Source: UBA1479 sp040218445 (lineage in GTDB: Bacteria > Pseudomonadota > Alphaproteobacteria > Rhodospirillales > Casp-alpha2). From it: a stretch of DNA of 64,000 nt. Position numbers and translations under genes: made by a program. This document shows, piece after piece, positions 24,701 to 33,117 of this stretch (position 1 is its first letter; every line of letters begins with the position of its first letter). Under the pieces are notes generated by a model. It was not told the DNA's origin. It ran no database searches and saw only the letters and a program-made list of their open reading frames with translations. Where the stretch lies: assembly GCA_040218445.1 (NCBI GenBank), contig JAVJRK010000010.1:496001-560000 (forward strand), written 5' to 3'.

Positions 24701-26299
24701 ATGCATCGCCGGATGGTTTTTCAGTTCGCCCGCGATGCGTATTACCGCAGCGACATCTACAACAGGATGTTGCGCCGGCACGGGGCGGCCCAAATTCATT
24801 CCCTTGCGACCGATCCGATTCCCGGCGACCCGGCGCGAGGCACCGGTATCATGAACGGCGAATTGGTCCTGGCGGCCCGAAAACGCACCCTGGGACCGCA
24901 CCCGTTTGAGGCCGGCCTGAAAAGCCCCCGCGCGGTGGCCGAGCTTTATGGATTTTCCTGGCTGCGCGACCTTGCGGCCTTAAGCGCACCCGGTGCGCGC
25001 GAAGGGGCCCAAGCCCTGATCCGTGATTGGCTGCGTCATCACGACCGCTGGGACCCGCTGACATGGTCGCCCGGAATCATCGGGGCCCGATTGCTGGCCT
25101 GGATAAATCATGTTGATTTCGTAATGGAATCCGGTGCGGCCACCCTACGCGACGACATGGCACAATCTGCGGCGGCCCAGTTGCGCCATCTTACCCGGAC
25201 GGGGCGCGCCGATAAGGACCCGACCTGGGATCAGGCCGCCCCGTTCACGGCCGCCGCCGCCCTGATCGCCGGGGCCGTGGCCCTACCGGGCCACGAGCCC
25301 CTTTTGGCAACAGGCCTGGACCGGCTTCATGCGGCGCTGGCCGGGGGCATACTGGATGACGGCGGGCATCGTTCACGGTCACCGGAAACAACCTTGACCG
25401 TTCTTGGCCGGCTGGTGGAGGCGCGGCGTGCGCTGATATCAGGCCGCAGGCCCGTTCCCGAGTTTCTGTCCGATGCCCTGGCCCGTATGGCCCCGGCCGT
25501 GAAATCATGGGTCCTGGGGGACGGCACCCTGGCTTCCTTCAACGGCGGCGGCGGCCGCACCGCATCGGACGTATCGGCGGTGCTTTCCGCCGGCGGCGTT
25601 CGCGCCTCTGCGGCATCCAGCCTGACGGACTGTGGGTTCGAGCGCCTTCACGCCGGATCGACGACGATCGTCACCGACACAGGCGGACATGGCGGCGCAC
25701 ACGCCGGCGCGATGAGCTTCGAAATGTCTTCCGGCCGGCACCATCTGGTCGTCAACTGCGGCGCCCATCCAGACGACACGACGGAATGGTCCCAGGTCCT
25801 GCGGTCGACCGCCGCCCATTCGACCTTGGCCGTCAACGATACGGACGCCCTGCCGACCAATAATGCCGACCGCGCCGATATCGCCATGTCCGTGCGCCGC
25901 AACGAACGCGAGGGCAGCACCTTGGTGCAGATGGGGCATGCGGGATATCTGGACGCGTTCGGTATCGTGCACAACCGCGATCTGTACCTTTCCGGTGCCG
26001 GCGACGACTTTCGCGGCAAGGACACGCTGGTCGGCGGGGCCGGGGCCTATACGATCCGCTTTCATCTTCATCCCAACGTCGGCGCATCCGTGCTTGCGGG
26101 CGGCGACGCCGTGCTGTTGAAGCAGCCGGGCGGCAAGGGCTGGCGCTTCCGCTGTTCGGGATCGACGCCGGAATTGGAAGAAAGCGTCTATCTGGGCGAC
26201 CCCGCCCACCCCCGGCGATGCCAACAGATCGTGCTGCGCGGCGATCACCGCAGCGAGGAAACGGCGATCCGCTGGTCGTTCCTGCGCGAGGGCGCCTAA
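24701..26299 (+). CDS. Heparinase II/III family protein
   Basis: A 532-residue protein with the (alpha/alpha) toroid plus C-terminal beta-sandwich layout of heparinase II/III-like polysaccharide lyases. WLRDLAALS and WSPGIIGARLLAWI fall in the helical part; the beta-sheet part holds HAGAMSFEMSSGRHHLVVNCG and RSTAAHSTLAVND, the conserved His-containing motifs of the superfamily. No classical signal peptide is seen at the chosen start. Homologues with this N-terminus are widespread beside rsmB in alphaproteobacteria, and the substrate is unproven. A role in turnover of its own envelope glycan fits the neighbours. An ATG at 24713 is equally possible. Confidence 0.85.
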   Translation: MHRRMVFQFARDAYYRSDIYNRMLRRHGAAQIHSLATDPIPGDPARGTGIMNGELVLAARKRTLGPHPFEAGLKSPRAVAELYGFSWLRDLAALSAPGAREGAQALIRDWLRHHDRWDPLTWSPGIIGARLLAWINHVDFVMESGAATLRDDMAQSAAAQLRHLTRTGRADKDPTWDQAAPFTAAAALIAGAVALPGHEPLLATGLDRLHAALAGGILDDGGHRSRSPETTLTVLGRLVEARRALISGRRPVPEFLSDALARMAPAVKSWVLGDGTLASFNGGGGRTASDVSAVLSAGGVRASAASSLTDCGFERLHAGSTTIVTDTGGHGGAHAGAMSFEMSSGRHHLVVNCGAHPDDTTEWSQVLRSTAAHSTLAVNDTDALPTNNADRADIAMSVRRNEREGSTLVQMGHAGYLDAFGIVHNRDLYLSGAGDDFRGKDTLVGGAGAYTIRFHLHPNVGASVLAGGDAVLLKQPGGKGWRFRCSGSTPELEESVYLGDPAHPRRCQQIVLRGDHRSEETAIRWSFLREGA

Positions 26300-26379
26300 A
26301 ACCCGACAGAACCGGCAGATATGTGGACCGAACACAGGGCTTCTGCTATCAGCGGTCATCGCGCAGGGCGATATTCGCC

Positions 26380-27684
26380 ATGCCTGAACCGACCGGATTG
26401 TCTTGCATCATGGACCAACGGCGCGATTTCAACGCCTGGCTTCGCGGTTTCATCGCGATTGCCCTGGGGCTGACCGTTCCGGCGATGGTGTCCGGCCGGG
26501 CCGTGCTGCAAGGCTTGGCCGCGGTGGCGCTCATCGCAACCCTCATTCTGGCCGCACGGGACCGCGGCATTTTCGCGCGGGCCGGCGAAGCGATCCGCAC
26601 ACGCGTCGGTCTGATCGTCCTGATTGCATTTGGCTGCATGGCGATCAGCATTCCCGGGTCCCTGGACCCCCTACGCTCGCTCGACGCCTGGGCACGCACC
26701 TTGGCCTATATGGGCGGATGCGTCCTGTTTTGGTCGTTCATGGATCGCACCCCCACAACATCCCGATTGGTTCACCTGACTTTCATCGCCGGCATGTTCA
26801 TCGGGTCGGGAATTATCATCCTGGCGCAAATGGGCTTTTTCCTACCCCTACAGATATTACGCAGCGATTGGCTTCGCATCTCCATAAATTGGGCCCATCA
26901 GGCACCAAAAGCCTATGCCGCCGCCGCCGCCTGCGGCTTGCCATTCCTTGTCTGGGCAGCCTGGCACCACCGCGACAAATGGCGTTGGATCGCTCTCGTA
27001 ACGATCACGTTCATAATCATCATCATTTTCAATGCCGGCAACAAATCGGCCCTTGCCGGCATTCTCGCCGCACTTTTGATGGTAAGCCTCGCCATAGCTG
27101 TTCGGCGCCGTGGAAAATGGCTGATCGCCTGGGCAGGATGGACGGTGGTCATCACGGCGGCCGTTCTGACAATGGTCTACAGAATGCCGGACGTCACACC
27201 CTCCAGCGCGGCATGGCGTTGGATGCCGACACATCTTGTCGACTCGCACCGTCAACAAATTTGGCATTTCACGCTGTCAAAGATCGCCGAGAAACCATGG
27301 ACTGGACACGGAATCAACGTTATCGAGCGGGTCCAGGGTGCGCATGAAAAACCGCCCGGGGTTGATGCGGAATACCTACCCTCTCATCCCCATAATTGGG
27401 CGCTCGAGATTCTTGGGGAAACGGGGGGCATAGGCTTTCTGGCTGTGGCCGTTGCACTTGGCTGGTATCTATTGCGCCATGCTCGGCGTTATAAGATATC
27501 CGGCAGCACCACAGAATTGGCCCAAATCGGCCTGGTCTGTGTTTTTTGGGGCTCATCTCTGTTCAATTTCTCGATCTGGTCATCGTGGTGGTTGATCACG
27601 TTCTTTCTGCTTGCCGCCATGACTTCGGCGATCGGCTCAAAAGCCCCGGAAATAGCCCCGCATTCTTCCCGTCACCCTCTCTGA
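26380..27684 (+). CDS. O-antigen ligase / polymerase (Wzy/WaaL-like) family protein
   Basis: A 434-residue inner-membrane protein with about eleven hydrophobic helices and one long periplasmic loop (about 275-355) containing RMPDVTPSSAAWRW, WHFTLSKIAEKPWTGHGIN and HPHNWALEILGETG. The loop HPHN plus E/G pattern matches Wzy_C (O-antigen ligase) proteins such as WaaL and Wzy. The enzyme either joins finished O-chains to lipid A-core or polymerises repeat units; the sequence alone does not decide. The start is ambiguous: 26380 (GGG site) or 26410. It fits the polysaccharide cluster that begins 2 kb downstream. Confidence 0.85.
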   Translation: MPEPTGLSCIMDQRRDFNAWLRGFIAIALGLTVPAMVSGRAVLQGLAAVALIATLILAARDRGIFARAGEAIRTRVGLIVLIAFGCMAISIPGSLDPLRSLDAWARTLAYMGGCVLFWSFMDRTPTTSRLVHLTFIAGMFIGSGIIILAQMGFFLPLQILRSDWLRISINWAHQAPKAYAAAAACGLPFLVWAAWHHRDKWRWIALVTITFIIIIIFNAGNKSALAGILAALLMVSLAIAVRRRGKWLIAWAGWTVVITAAVLTMVYRMPDVTPSSAAWRWMPTHLVDSHRQQIWHFTLSKIAEKPWTGHGINVIERVQGAHEKPPGVDAEYLPSHPHNWALEILGETGGIGFLAVAVALGWYLLRHARRYKISGSTTELAQIGLVCVFWGSSLFNFSIWSSWWLITFFLLAAMTSAIGSKAPEIAPHSSRHPL

Positions 27685-27703
27685 ACCGGCTTGTTCAGCG
27701 TTC

Positions 27704-29344
27704 TTACAGCCCCAGACGATCAACACGTGGCGGGTATGCCCCCGCCTTCCAAACACCAATCATGCGGCTGCGAAACCGCGTGGCGGCTGCAGGTGCGGGG
27801 CCGTCCGGCAACCCTTTGTGAAGGGCGACAATCATTGCTCTGGGGTGGTCTTTAAGCCAATTTTCAAGCGCTTTCGGCCCATCGACAATGCCGAACGGAC
27901 GGGTCAACCGGCCCAGAAAGTGGAATTGCCCATGATATTTTCCAAAGGTCACGAAGTCGTACCCTTGGTCTTCGAAGGATTTCAGCTTCTCGGCAAATGG
28001 CCGAAAATTATGGGACTCGTCCATCAAAGGGCGCAGCACCAAGTGAACACCGATTATCAGCGATACGGAAAGCACCGTAATGCGCCAGACCCGACCCGGT
28101 AAGGCGATGCCCGGTTGAACAAAGTACAATAAGATCACCCCGGCCATCATTGCCAACGGCCACATTGTGGCATCGCCGGCCGACGTCACCCAGGACGGCT
28201 TGAGGTCAAAGGCAAAGGCCGCCGCCAACACGGCTGTGATCAGGGCCGCCAAGCCCGCGGGCACCCATCGGTCAACGGCACGCCAGAAATCCGCACCGGA
28301 CGCCGTACCGACCAAAGCCCGCGCCAAGAACAATGCCAGAGCAGGGAACTCCGGCACCAGATAATGGGGCTGTTTGCCACTGATGGCCGAAAAGACAACG
28401 AACGCCACCAGAAACCAAACAAGCGCCAACCGCACACCGCCATCGGCCCATAATTCACGCCGCTGCCGGCGGGCAGCGCGCCAAGCGGCCGGCCAGATCA
28501 TCCAAGGCAGGACCATCCCCGGCAGGATTGCCGCGAACCACCAGAACGGCCGGCCGTGCGCAAAAGAATCGACCATCCGCCCTGCGGATTGCCCCCAAAA
28601 TATGGCATTGGCATACACCTCGCCACCGGCCATCGCAGCCGGAATCGCCCAGGCGAGGCCGATGGCCGCACCGACAAGAACACCGAGACCAACGCCGACA
28701 GACCAGTGTCGCCAGGACACCGGCCCGCACAACGCCGGTGCCCACCAAGGCGCCGCCAGAGCTACCGGGAGCAAATGCAGGAGAATCGCCGGTCCCTTCC
28801 CAAGAATGCCGACACCGACCGCAGCGGCGAATATCAGGAATCCCCGCGCCATCCGGCCGCGCGCGGCCGTGACCAAACCGGCAATACCCACCACGGTACA
28901 GGCCGCGTGCAGCATGTCGAACATGGTCATGGTCGTGAACAGGGTCCAATACAGCGCACCCAGAACCAACGCAGCCGCCACGCCGCCGATCTCGGGCCGG
29001 TCCGGCCACAACAGGCGCCCCAACCGCACCGTTCCCAGCACTGACACAAGGCCGAACAATGGCGCCACCAACCTGGGCGTCCATTCATTGACCCCGAACA
29101 CGGTCCAGCCCAGGTGCATGCCCCAGAACAAAAGTGGCGGTTTATGGCTGTAAGGCTCGCCGTTCAGGAAGGGGACCAGGAAATCGCCCCGCTGCCACAT
29201 TTCCCAAGCCACGGCGAGATAGCGGGTTTCGTCCACCGGCAACAAAGGACGGGCCAGAATCGCGGCGGCAACCAGCCCCCCCCATAAACCCACAACGGCA
29301 AGCACCGCCATGACACCGGATGATCGTATGACTTTGGCTTCCAT
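27704..29344 (-). CDS. ArnT-like glycosyltransferase (GT39/GT83 family)
   Basis: A 546-residue polytopic membrane protein with about twelve helices. The first periplasmic loop has LPVDETRYLAVAWEMW; the DETRY acidic pair is the catalytic hallmark of ArnT and related polyprenyl-phosphate-sugar transferases. GEPYSHKPPLLFW is also typical. Such enzymes move a sugar from undecaprenyl phosphate to lipid A or another envelope target on the periplasmic side. It is convergent with the O-antigen ligase (19 bases between stops) and divergent from the polysaccharide operon (194 bases). The donor sugar is unknown. Confidence 0.85.
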   Translation of the reverse strand: MEAKVIRSSGVMAVLAVVGLWGGLVAAAILARPLLPVDETRYLAVAWEMWQRGDFLVPFLNGEPYSHKPPLLFWGMHLGWTVFGVNEWTPRLVAPLFGLVSVLGTVRLGRLLWPDRPEIGGVAAALVLGALYWTLFTTMTMFDMLHAACTVVGIAGLVTAARGRMARGFLIFAAAVGVGILGKGPAILLHLLPVALAAPWWAPALCGPVSWRHWSVGVGLGVLVGAAIGLAWAIPAAMAGGEVYANAIFWGQSAGRMVDSFAHGRPFWWFAAILPGMVLPWMIWPAAWRAARRQRRELWADGGVRLALVWFLVAFVVFSAISGKQPHYLVPEFPALALFLARALVGTASGADFWRAVDRWVPAGLAALITAVLAAAFAFDLKPSWVTSAGDATMWPLAMMAGVILLYFVQPGIALPGRVWRITVLSVSLIIGVHLVLRPLMDESHNFRPFAEKLKSFEDQGYDFVTFGKYHGQFHFLGRLTRPFGIVDGPKALENWLKDHPRAMIVALHKGLPDGPAPAAATRFRSRMIGVWKAGAYPPRVDRLGL

Positions 29345-29452
29345 GCGCCCCTCTTAACCGGTTCTCCATTTCGAACCAATCGTTTCTAACTTTGGGTGCC
29401 TCAGCCTTGCCCGTAGCTACATTAGAAGCAACCGGGTTAAGCATTGATTCAA

Positions 29453-29458
29453 TATAAA
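29453..29458 (+). promoter_or_regulatory. Possible -10 element of the polysaccharide operon
   Basis: TATAAA in an unusually AT-rich patch (29444-29464) 80 bases before the regulator gene. No good -35 lies 16-18 bases upstream, so the promoter may need an activator, or the true start may differ. Confidence 0.3.
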
Positions 29459-29491
29459 TTTATGGCTCTGAAGGGTGCTGTGAAGATTGAC

Positions 29492-29527
29492 GTTCACACC
29501 ATGAACGCGTATGTTCACGCCCTGAAC
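29492..29527. promoter_or_regulatory. Tandem operator: two GTTCA-N5-TGAAC dyads 21 bp apart
   Basis: GTTCACACCATGAAC (29492-29506) and GTTCACGCCCTGAAC (29513-29527) are near-identical copies of one dyad, with centres exactly 21 bp (two helical turns) apart. They end 11 bases before the start codon of the winged-helix regulator, which is the obvious candidate to bind them and regulate itself and the operon behind it. Confidence 0.65.
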
Positions 29528-29538
29528 ATGGGGGCCCC

Positions 29539-30219
29539 ATGGCCAACGGAAAATATGACGCGCAAAATCAGTCCCATATGGTCGAGACGACGCTCGACCT
29601 ACTGGATGCTGTCGCTGAAAATGAAAGCGCCTCCCAACGTGGGCTGGCTGACCGGATCGGCGTCGCGCTCGGCCTGACCAATGCCGTCTTAAAGCGATGC
29701 GTGAAGAAAGGCTTGCTGAAGGTTCGCCAGGCGCCCGCCCGGCGCTATGCCTATTATTTGACGCCGCAGGGGTTCGCGGAGAAGAGTCGTCTGACGGCGG
29801 AATATCTCGGATATTCGCTGCGCTTCTATCGGTCCGCCCGCGAGGAGTATTCGGAACTGTTCCGTTATTGCCATACCCGCGGCTGGAACAGGGTGGCCCT
29901 AATCGGCGCCACCGATTTGGCGGAAATCGCGACGCTTGGCACGGCCGACCACAACATCACCTTGGTCGGGGTCCTGGATCCGGAACGCAACGACTCCGTT
30001 TTTTGCAACTTCCCCGTCTTGCGTTCGCTCAACGAAATCCCCGCAGACCAACGGCCGCAAGCCGTGATTCTGACAGATATCACCGACCCTCAAGGGTCTT
30101 TTGACCGTCTGTCCGGCATCATGCCTGCCGAACGCATTCTCGCACCCCGCATGCTGCGGGTTTTGACGGGATACGGCCTGACCGAAAAGGCGCCTCAGAA
30201 AAAGGGCCTCGACGAATGA
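29539..30219 (+). CDS. Winged-helix (MarR-like, EPS-associated) regulator fused to a Rossmann-like domain
   Basis: A 226-residue protein. Residues about 12-85 form a winged helix of the type found in EPS-associated MarR-like regulators (QRGLADRIGVALGLTN, then KRCVKKGLLKV and YYLTPQG). Residues about 110-215 look like a small Rossmann domain (NRVALIGATDLAEIATLG, GVLDPERND, PQAVILTD), as in CoA- or nucleotide-sugar-sensing modules. The second domain suggests ligand control by a metabolite; the ligand is unknown. Its stop overlaps the start of the NusG paralogue by four bases, so the two are translationally coupled. Two tandem dyads lie just upstream. Confidence 0.8.
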   Translation: MANGKYDAQNQSHMVETTLDLLDAVAENESASQRGLADRIGVALGLTNAVLKRCVKKGLLKVRQAPARRYAYYLTPQGFAEKSRLTAEYLGYSLRFYRSAREEYSELFRYCHTRGWNRVALIGATDLAEIATLGTADHNITLVGVLDPERNDSVFCNFPVLRSLNEIPADQRPQAVILTDITDPQGSFDRLSGIMPAERILAPRMLRVLTGYGLTEKAPQKKGLDE

Positions 30220-30707
30220 ACTGGTATGCCGTGTACACGCAAGCTGGCAAAGAACGGTTCGCTCTTCAAAATCTTGCCAATCAAGGATTTGAGGCTTACC
30301 TGCCGAGTTATCGCAAGCGCCGCCGCCACGCCCGGCGCGTCGATACGGTCCTGGCCCCCCTGTTTCCCAGATATCTGTTCGTCCGCATGGACCCCCATCA
30401 ACAGCGTTGGCGGTCAATCAACGGTACGTTTGGTGTCAGCTACCTTTTGAGCGACGGCGAAACCCCAATGGTCGTTCCCGACCAAATGGTCGTCGCCATC
30501 CGAAATCGCGAAGACAATGGAGTCGTCGCCGTTCAAGCGCCTGCTTTTACAAAAGGCCAAAAACTAGAAGTCACAGACGGACCATTCGCTGAACTCGGCG
30601 GTGTCTTTGAGTGCATCGACGACCAGGAACGCGTTGTTCTGCTGCTCGAATTCATGGGCCGAACCGTCCGCACGAAATTACCGGGCCACGCAGTAACCGC
30701 GGCCTAA
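30216..30707 (+). CDS. NusG/RfaH-type transcription antitermination factor
   Basis: A 163-residue NusG paralogue. The N-terminal NGN domain starts WYAVYTQAGKERFALQNL and has PLFPRYLFVRMD, the beta strand that contacts the RNA polymerase clamp. The C-terminal KOW domain contains FTKGQKLEVTDGPFAELGG. It is short, separate from any secE-nusG context and sits at the head of a polysaccharide operon, so it is probably a specialised RfaH/LoaP-type factor for this operon rather than the housekeeping NusG. An ops-like element lies 76 bases after its stop. Whether the KOW domain refolds like RfaH cannot be seen. Confidence 0.88.
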   Translation: MNWYAVYTQAGKERFALQNLANQGFEAYLPSYRKRRRHARRVDTVLAPLFPRYLFVRMDPHQQRWRSINGTFGVSYLLSDGETPMVVPDQMVVAIRNREDNGVVAVQAPAFTKGQKLEVTDGPFAELGGVFECIDDQERVVLLLEFMGRTVRTKLPGHAVTAA

Positions 30708-30782
30708 ATCAACTGCGAGCCGCAATTGCGTGTGCCCGCATATATCACCGACTGAGCCCGGATGACCCCCTGTCACCCGGAC

Positions 30783-30795
30783 TGCGGTAGCATGG
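30783..30795 (+). promoter_or_regulatory. ops-like antitermination recruitment element
   Basis: TGCGGTAGCATGG matches the E. coli ops core GGCGGTAGCGTGC at 10 of 13 positions, including the GCGGTAGC block. It lies in the non-coding leader between the NusG paralogue and the first sugar gene, 25 bases before the next ATG (30820). TGC/GCA can pair around GGTA, as the ops hairpin does. The role is inferred from match plus position. Confidence 0.6.
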
Positions 30796-30819
30796 AAAAT
30801 TTTCGGAGGTTCAAATTCA

Positions 30820-31407
30820 ATGTCGAGCCACGCGACGCTTTTCTTGGCGGAATCTGCACGGATTGCTGCCGCCATCGACACTCAACAAGTCGAAGCCATG
30901 GCCTCTATTTTGGCAGCAACCAGGTCTGCCGGAGGGCGTCTGTTTTTGCTTGGTGTCGGCGGTAGCGCGGGCAACTGCTCACATGCAGTGAACGACTTTC
31001 GCAAGCTGTGTGGGATCGAGGCCTATGCGCCAACCGACAACGTTTCCGAACTCACCGCCCGAACCAACGATGAAGGATGGGAAACCGTATTTGCCGGCTG
31101 GCTGGAAACAAGCAAGCTGAATGATAAAGACACCATTCTTGTGTTCTCAGTCGGCGGCGGCGACGCAGAGAAGGGCGTCAGCGTTAATCTTATCCGCGCC
31201 CTTGAACTGGCCAAGGAACGGGGCGCCAAAATTCTCGGCGTGGTCGGCCGCGCCACCGGCTACACCGCACAGGTCGCAGATGCCGCCGTTATCGTTCCGG
31301 TTGAAACCGCTTCCCACCTGACCCCGCAGGCCGAGGCATTCCAAGCCGTCGTCTGGCATTGCCTGGTTTCGCACCCAGATCTGCAAACAACCGCCACCAA
31401 GTGGTAA
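30820..31407 (+). CDS. SIS-domain sugar isomerase (phosphoheptose isomerase-like)
   Basis: A 195-residue SIS-domain protein of GmhA length. GmhA turns sedoheptulose 7-phosphate into D-glycero-D-manno-heptose 7-phosphate. GVGGSAGNCSHAVNDF aligns with the GmhA metal/active-site segment, and the C-terminal FQAVVWHCL keeps the active-site His, but the GmhA Glu65 position is Asp and the Gln172 position is Glu, and the phosphate loop is longer (SVGGGDAEKGVSVN). So it may act on a related sugar phosphate. A GGAGG site precedes the ATG. It is the first sugar gene after the ops-like element. Confidence 0.8.
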   Translation: MSSHATLFLAESARIAAAIDTQQVEAMASILAATRSAGGRLFLLGVGGSAGNCSHAVNDFRKLCGIEAYAPTDNVSELTARTNDEGWETVFAGWLETSKLNDKDTILVFSVGGGDAEKGVSVNLIRALELAKERGAKILGVVGRATGYTAQVADAAVIVPVETASHLTPQAEAFQAVVWHCLVSHPDLQTTATKW

Positions 31408-31435
31408 ATTCCGCGTCCAGCGGTAATTTTGAAGC

Positions 31436-32170
31436 ATGTCGACAATTGATTCCAAACGTATCCTGATTCTTTCCACGGATACGCCGCACCACCGCTACTT
31501 CATAAATCAACTGATCGACAACGGCATCCCTTTGGCGGGGTGCCTGTTCGAAACAACATCTCTCGAACCGCCCTTTCCCGCAGGGTCCGTGTTCGCGTCA
31601 GAAGAAGCTGCATTCGAGGCAGCGCATTTCTTTACGGAAACACGAAACGACCTGGAACGCACCGAGGTCCACCAGTTTCCTGACATCACAAAGCCTGACG
31701 CCGTTGCCGCAATACAAAACAGCAAACCGGACTTGGGCGTTGTCTTTGGAACACGCAGGTTGACTCCCGATGTTATCAGCCTGTTCCGCGACGGCCTGAT
31801 CAACATGCATCGCGGGATTGCATCGGAGTACCGCGGCCTGGATAGCGACCTTTGGGCGATCTACCATCGGGATTGGGCCAATATCGGCGGGACCGTGCAT
31901 ATGATCGACGCCGACCTGGACACCGGGCCCATCCTAGCAACCGAAAGCCTGAACATTTCCCGCAACTTGGCCTGTCATCAATTGCGATACCACACGACCA
32001 AGATCGTTACGCGGCTTGCCGTTCAGTCCTTGAAAGAATATCTCGCCGGCGCGATGTCGGGCATCCCGCAGAACAAATTAGGGCGGTATTATTCATTCAT
32101 GCCGATTGATTTAAAACAGATCGTCGCGCGCCGGTTCGATCGTTACTGCGAACAACTTCCTGTCGAATGA
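31436..32170 (+). CDS. Formyltransferase family protein (sugar N-formylation candidate)
   Basis: A 244-residue protein with the formyl_trans_N fold. The catalytic triad pattern Asn/His/Asp is seen in NMHRGIASEYRG (Asn and His) and DADLDTGPIL (Asp). It lacks the C-terminal domain of methionyl-tRNA formyltransferase, so it is more like the VioF/WbkC/QdtF enzymes that formylate amino sugars using N10-formyl-tetrahydrofolate. It starts 28 bases after the SIS gene and overlaps the next gene by four bases. A second formyltransferase lies at 50679. Confidence 0.82.
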   Translation: MSTIDSKRILILSTDTPHHRYFINQLIDNGIPLAGCLFETTSLEPPFPAGSVFASEEAAFEAAHFFTETRNDLERTEVHQFPDITKPDAVAAIQNSKPDLGVVFGTRRLTPDVISLFRDGLINMHRGIASEYRGLDSDLWAIYHRDWANIGGTVHMIDADLDTGPILATESLNISRNLACHQLRYHTTKIVTRLAVQSLKEYLAGAMSGIPQNKLGRYYSFMPIDLKQIVARRFDRYCEQLPVE

Positions 32171-33108
32171 CCAAAAATCAACTTACTCTTCTGCTCTATC
32201 ACGGCGTGACCGAGGCTCCCTCAAAGGGGATAGAGAATTTTTCCGGTAAGCACATCGCGGCCGAAGAGTTCCGCCGCCAGATGCATCATATAAAAACCGC
32301 ATGCACGCCGTTGTCCATGGATGACATTGTCGATCTCGCGCGGTCGGGCGACACCATCCCGGACCGGGCTGTCGCAGTCACCTTCGACGACGGATACAAA
32401 AACAATCACGCCGTCGCAGCGCCGATTTTAGATGAATACGGATTGCCCGCAGTATTTTATGTCTGCGCGGGAATGGTCGGAACGAACATGATGTTCGCCA
32501 CTGACATCGTCGAAGACTGTATTAATTTATCTGACGAGCAACGCATCTCGATCAGCTTGGCAGATGGACCGGAAACAATCCCCATCACGACGGTGGAAGA
32601 CAAGATCGTCACAGTCAATCGGATTAAAGGTCATTGCAAATTGATTTCCCCCGAGGAAAGAACTCGGGTTCTGGCTGAATTATCCGCCGTCACTGGCGTC
32701 ATCCCGTCCATCGATCATTCCGCCAACTATCCCATGATGAATTGGGCTGAAGTCCGTGAAATGGACAGCAACAACCTGTTCACGATCGGCGGGCATTCCC
32801 TGTATCACCACACGCTCAGCAAGCATGACGCTCATACGTTAAATCTGGACATTAAGACGACCCTTGGCTTGCTGGAATTCAACTTGGGGCATGCAATCCC
32901 CCACTTCGCCTATCCCGAAGGCCAAAGCGTTCACTACAACGATCACGTCATCGAAACATTGAAACATGAAGGGGTCATCTGTTCGCCGTCCGCAATTGAC
33001 GGAATCAACGAAAGCGCAGCCGATCTGTTCAACCTGCGCCGTATAATGGTTGGCTTCAACGACAACCCCTTTCCGTTCGATTCACCCGCCGCCGCAACAA
33101 CGGCCTGA
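32167..33108 (+). CDS. Polysaccharide deacetylase (NodB) family protein
   Basis: A 313-residue carbohydrate esterase family 4-type protein. It starts LLYHGV; the metal Asp pair is in VTFDDGYKNN and the metal His pair in GGHSLYHHTLS (HSxxH pattern). No signal peptide is visible, so it may act in the cytoplasm on a nucleotide- or lipid-linked amino sugar, supplying a free amine for the neighbouring formyltransferase. That coupling is inferred. ATG overlaps the upstream stop (ATGA). Confidence 0.88.
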   Translation: MTKNQLTLLLYHGVTEAPSKGIENFSGKHIAAEEFRRQMHHIKTACTPLSMDDIVDLARSGDTIPDRAVAVTFDDGYKNNHAVAAPILDEYGLPAVFYVCAGMVGTNMMFATDIVEDCINLSDEQRISISLADGPETIPITTVEDKIVTVNRIKGHCKLISPEERTRVLAELSAVTGVIPSIDHSANYPMMNWAEVREMDSNNLFTIGGHSLYHHTLSKHDAHTLNLDIKTTLGLLEFNLGHAIPHFAYPEGQSVHYNDHVIETLKHEGVICSPSAIDGINESAADLFNLRRIMVGFNDNPFPFDSPAAATTA

Positions 33109-33117
33109 GTGACCGGC

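Noticed and set aside
30708..30819. A promoter directly in front of the first sugar gene
   Set aside because: TTGCGT (30726) and TATATC (30741) are only 9 bases apart; no hexamer pair with 16-18 spacing was found, which rather supports read-through from upstream.
30958..30970. A second ops-like sequence (GGCGGTAGCGCGG, 11 of 13 matches)
   Set aside because: It lies inside the SIS gene and encodes the conserved Gly-Gly-Ser-Ala-Gly loop, so the match is best explained by the protein sequence. It might still act, but cannot be claimed.
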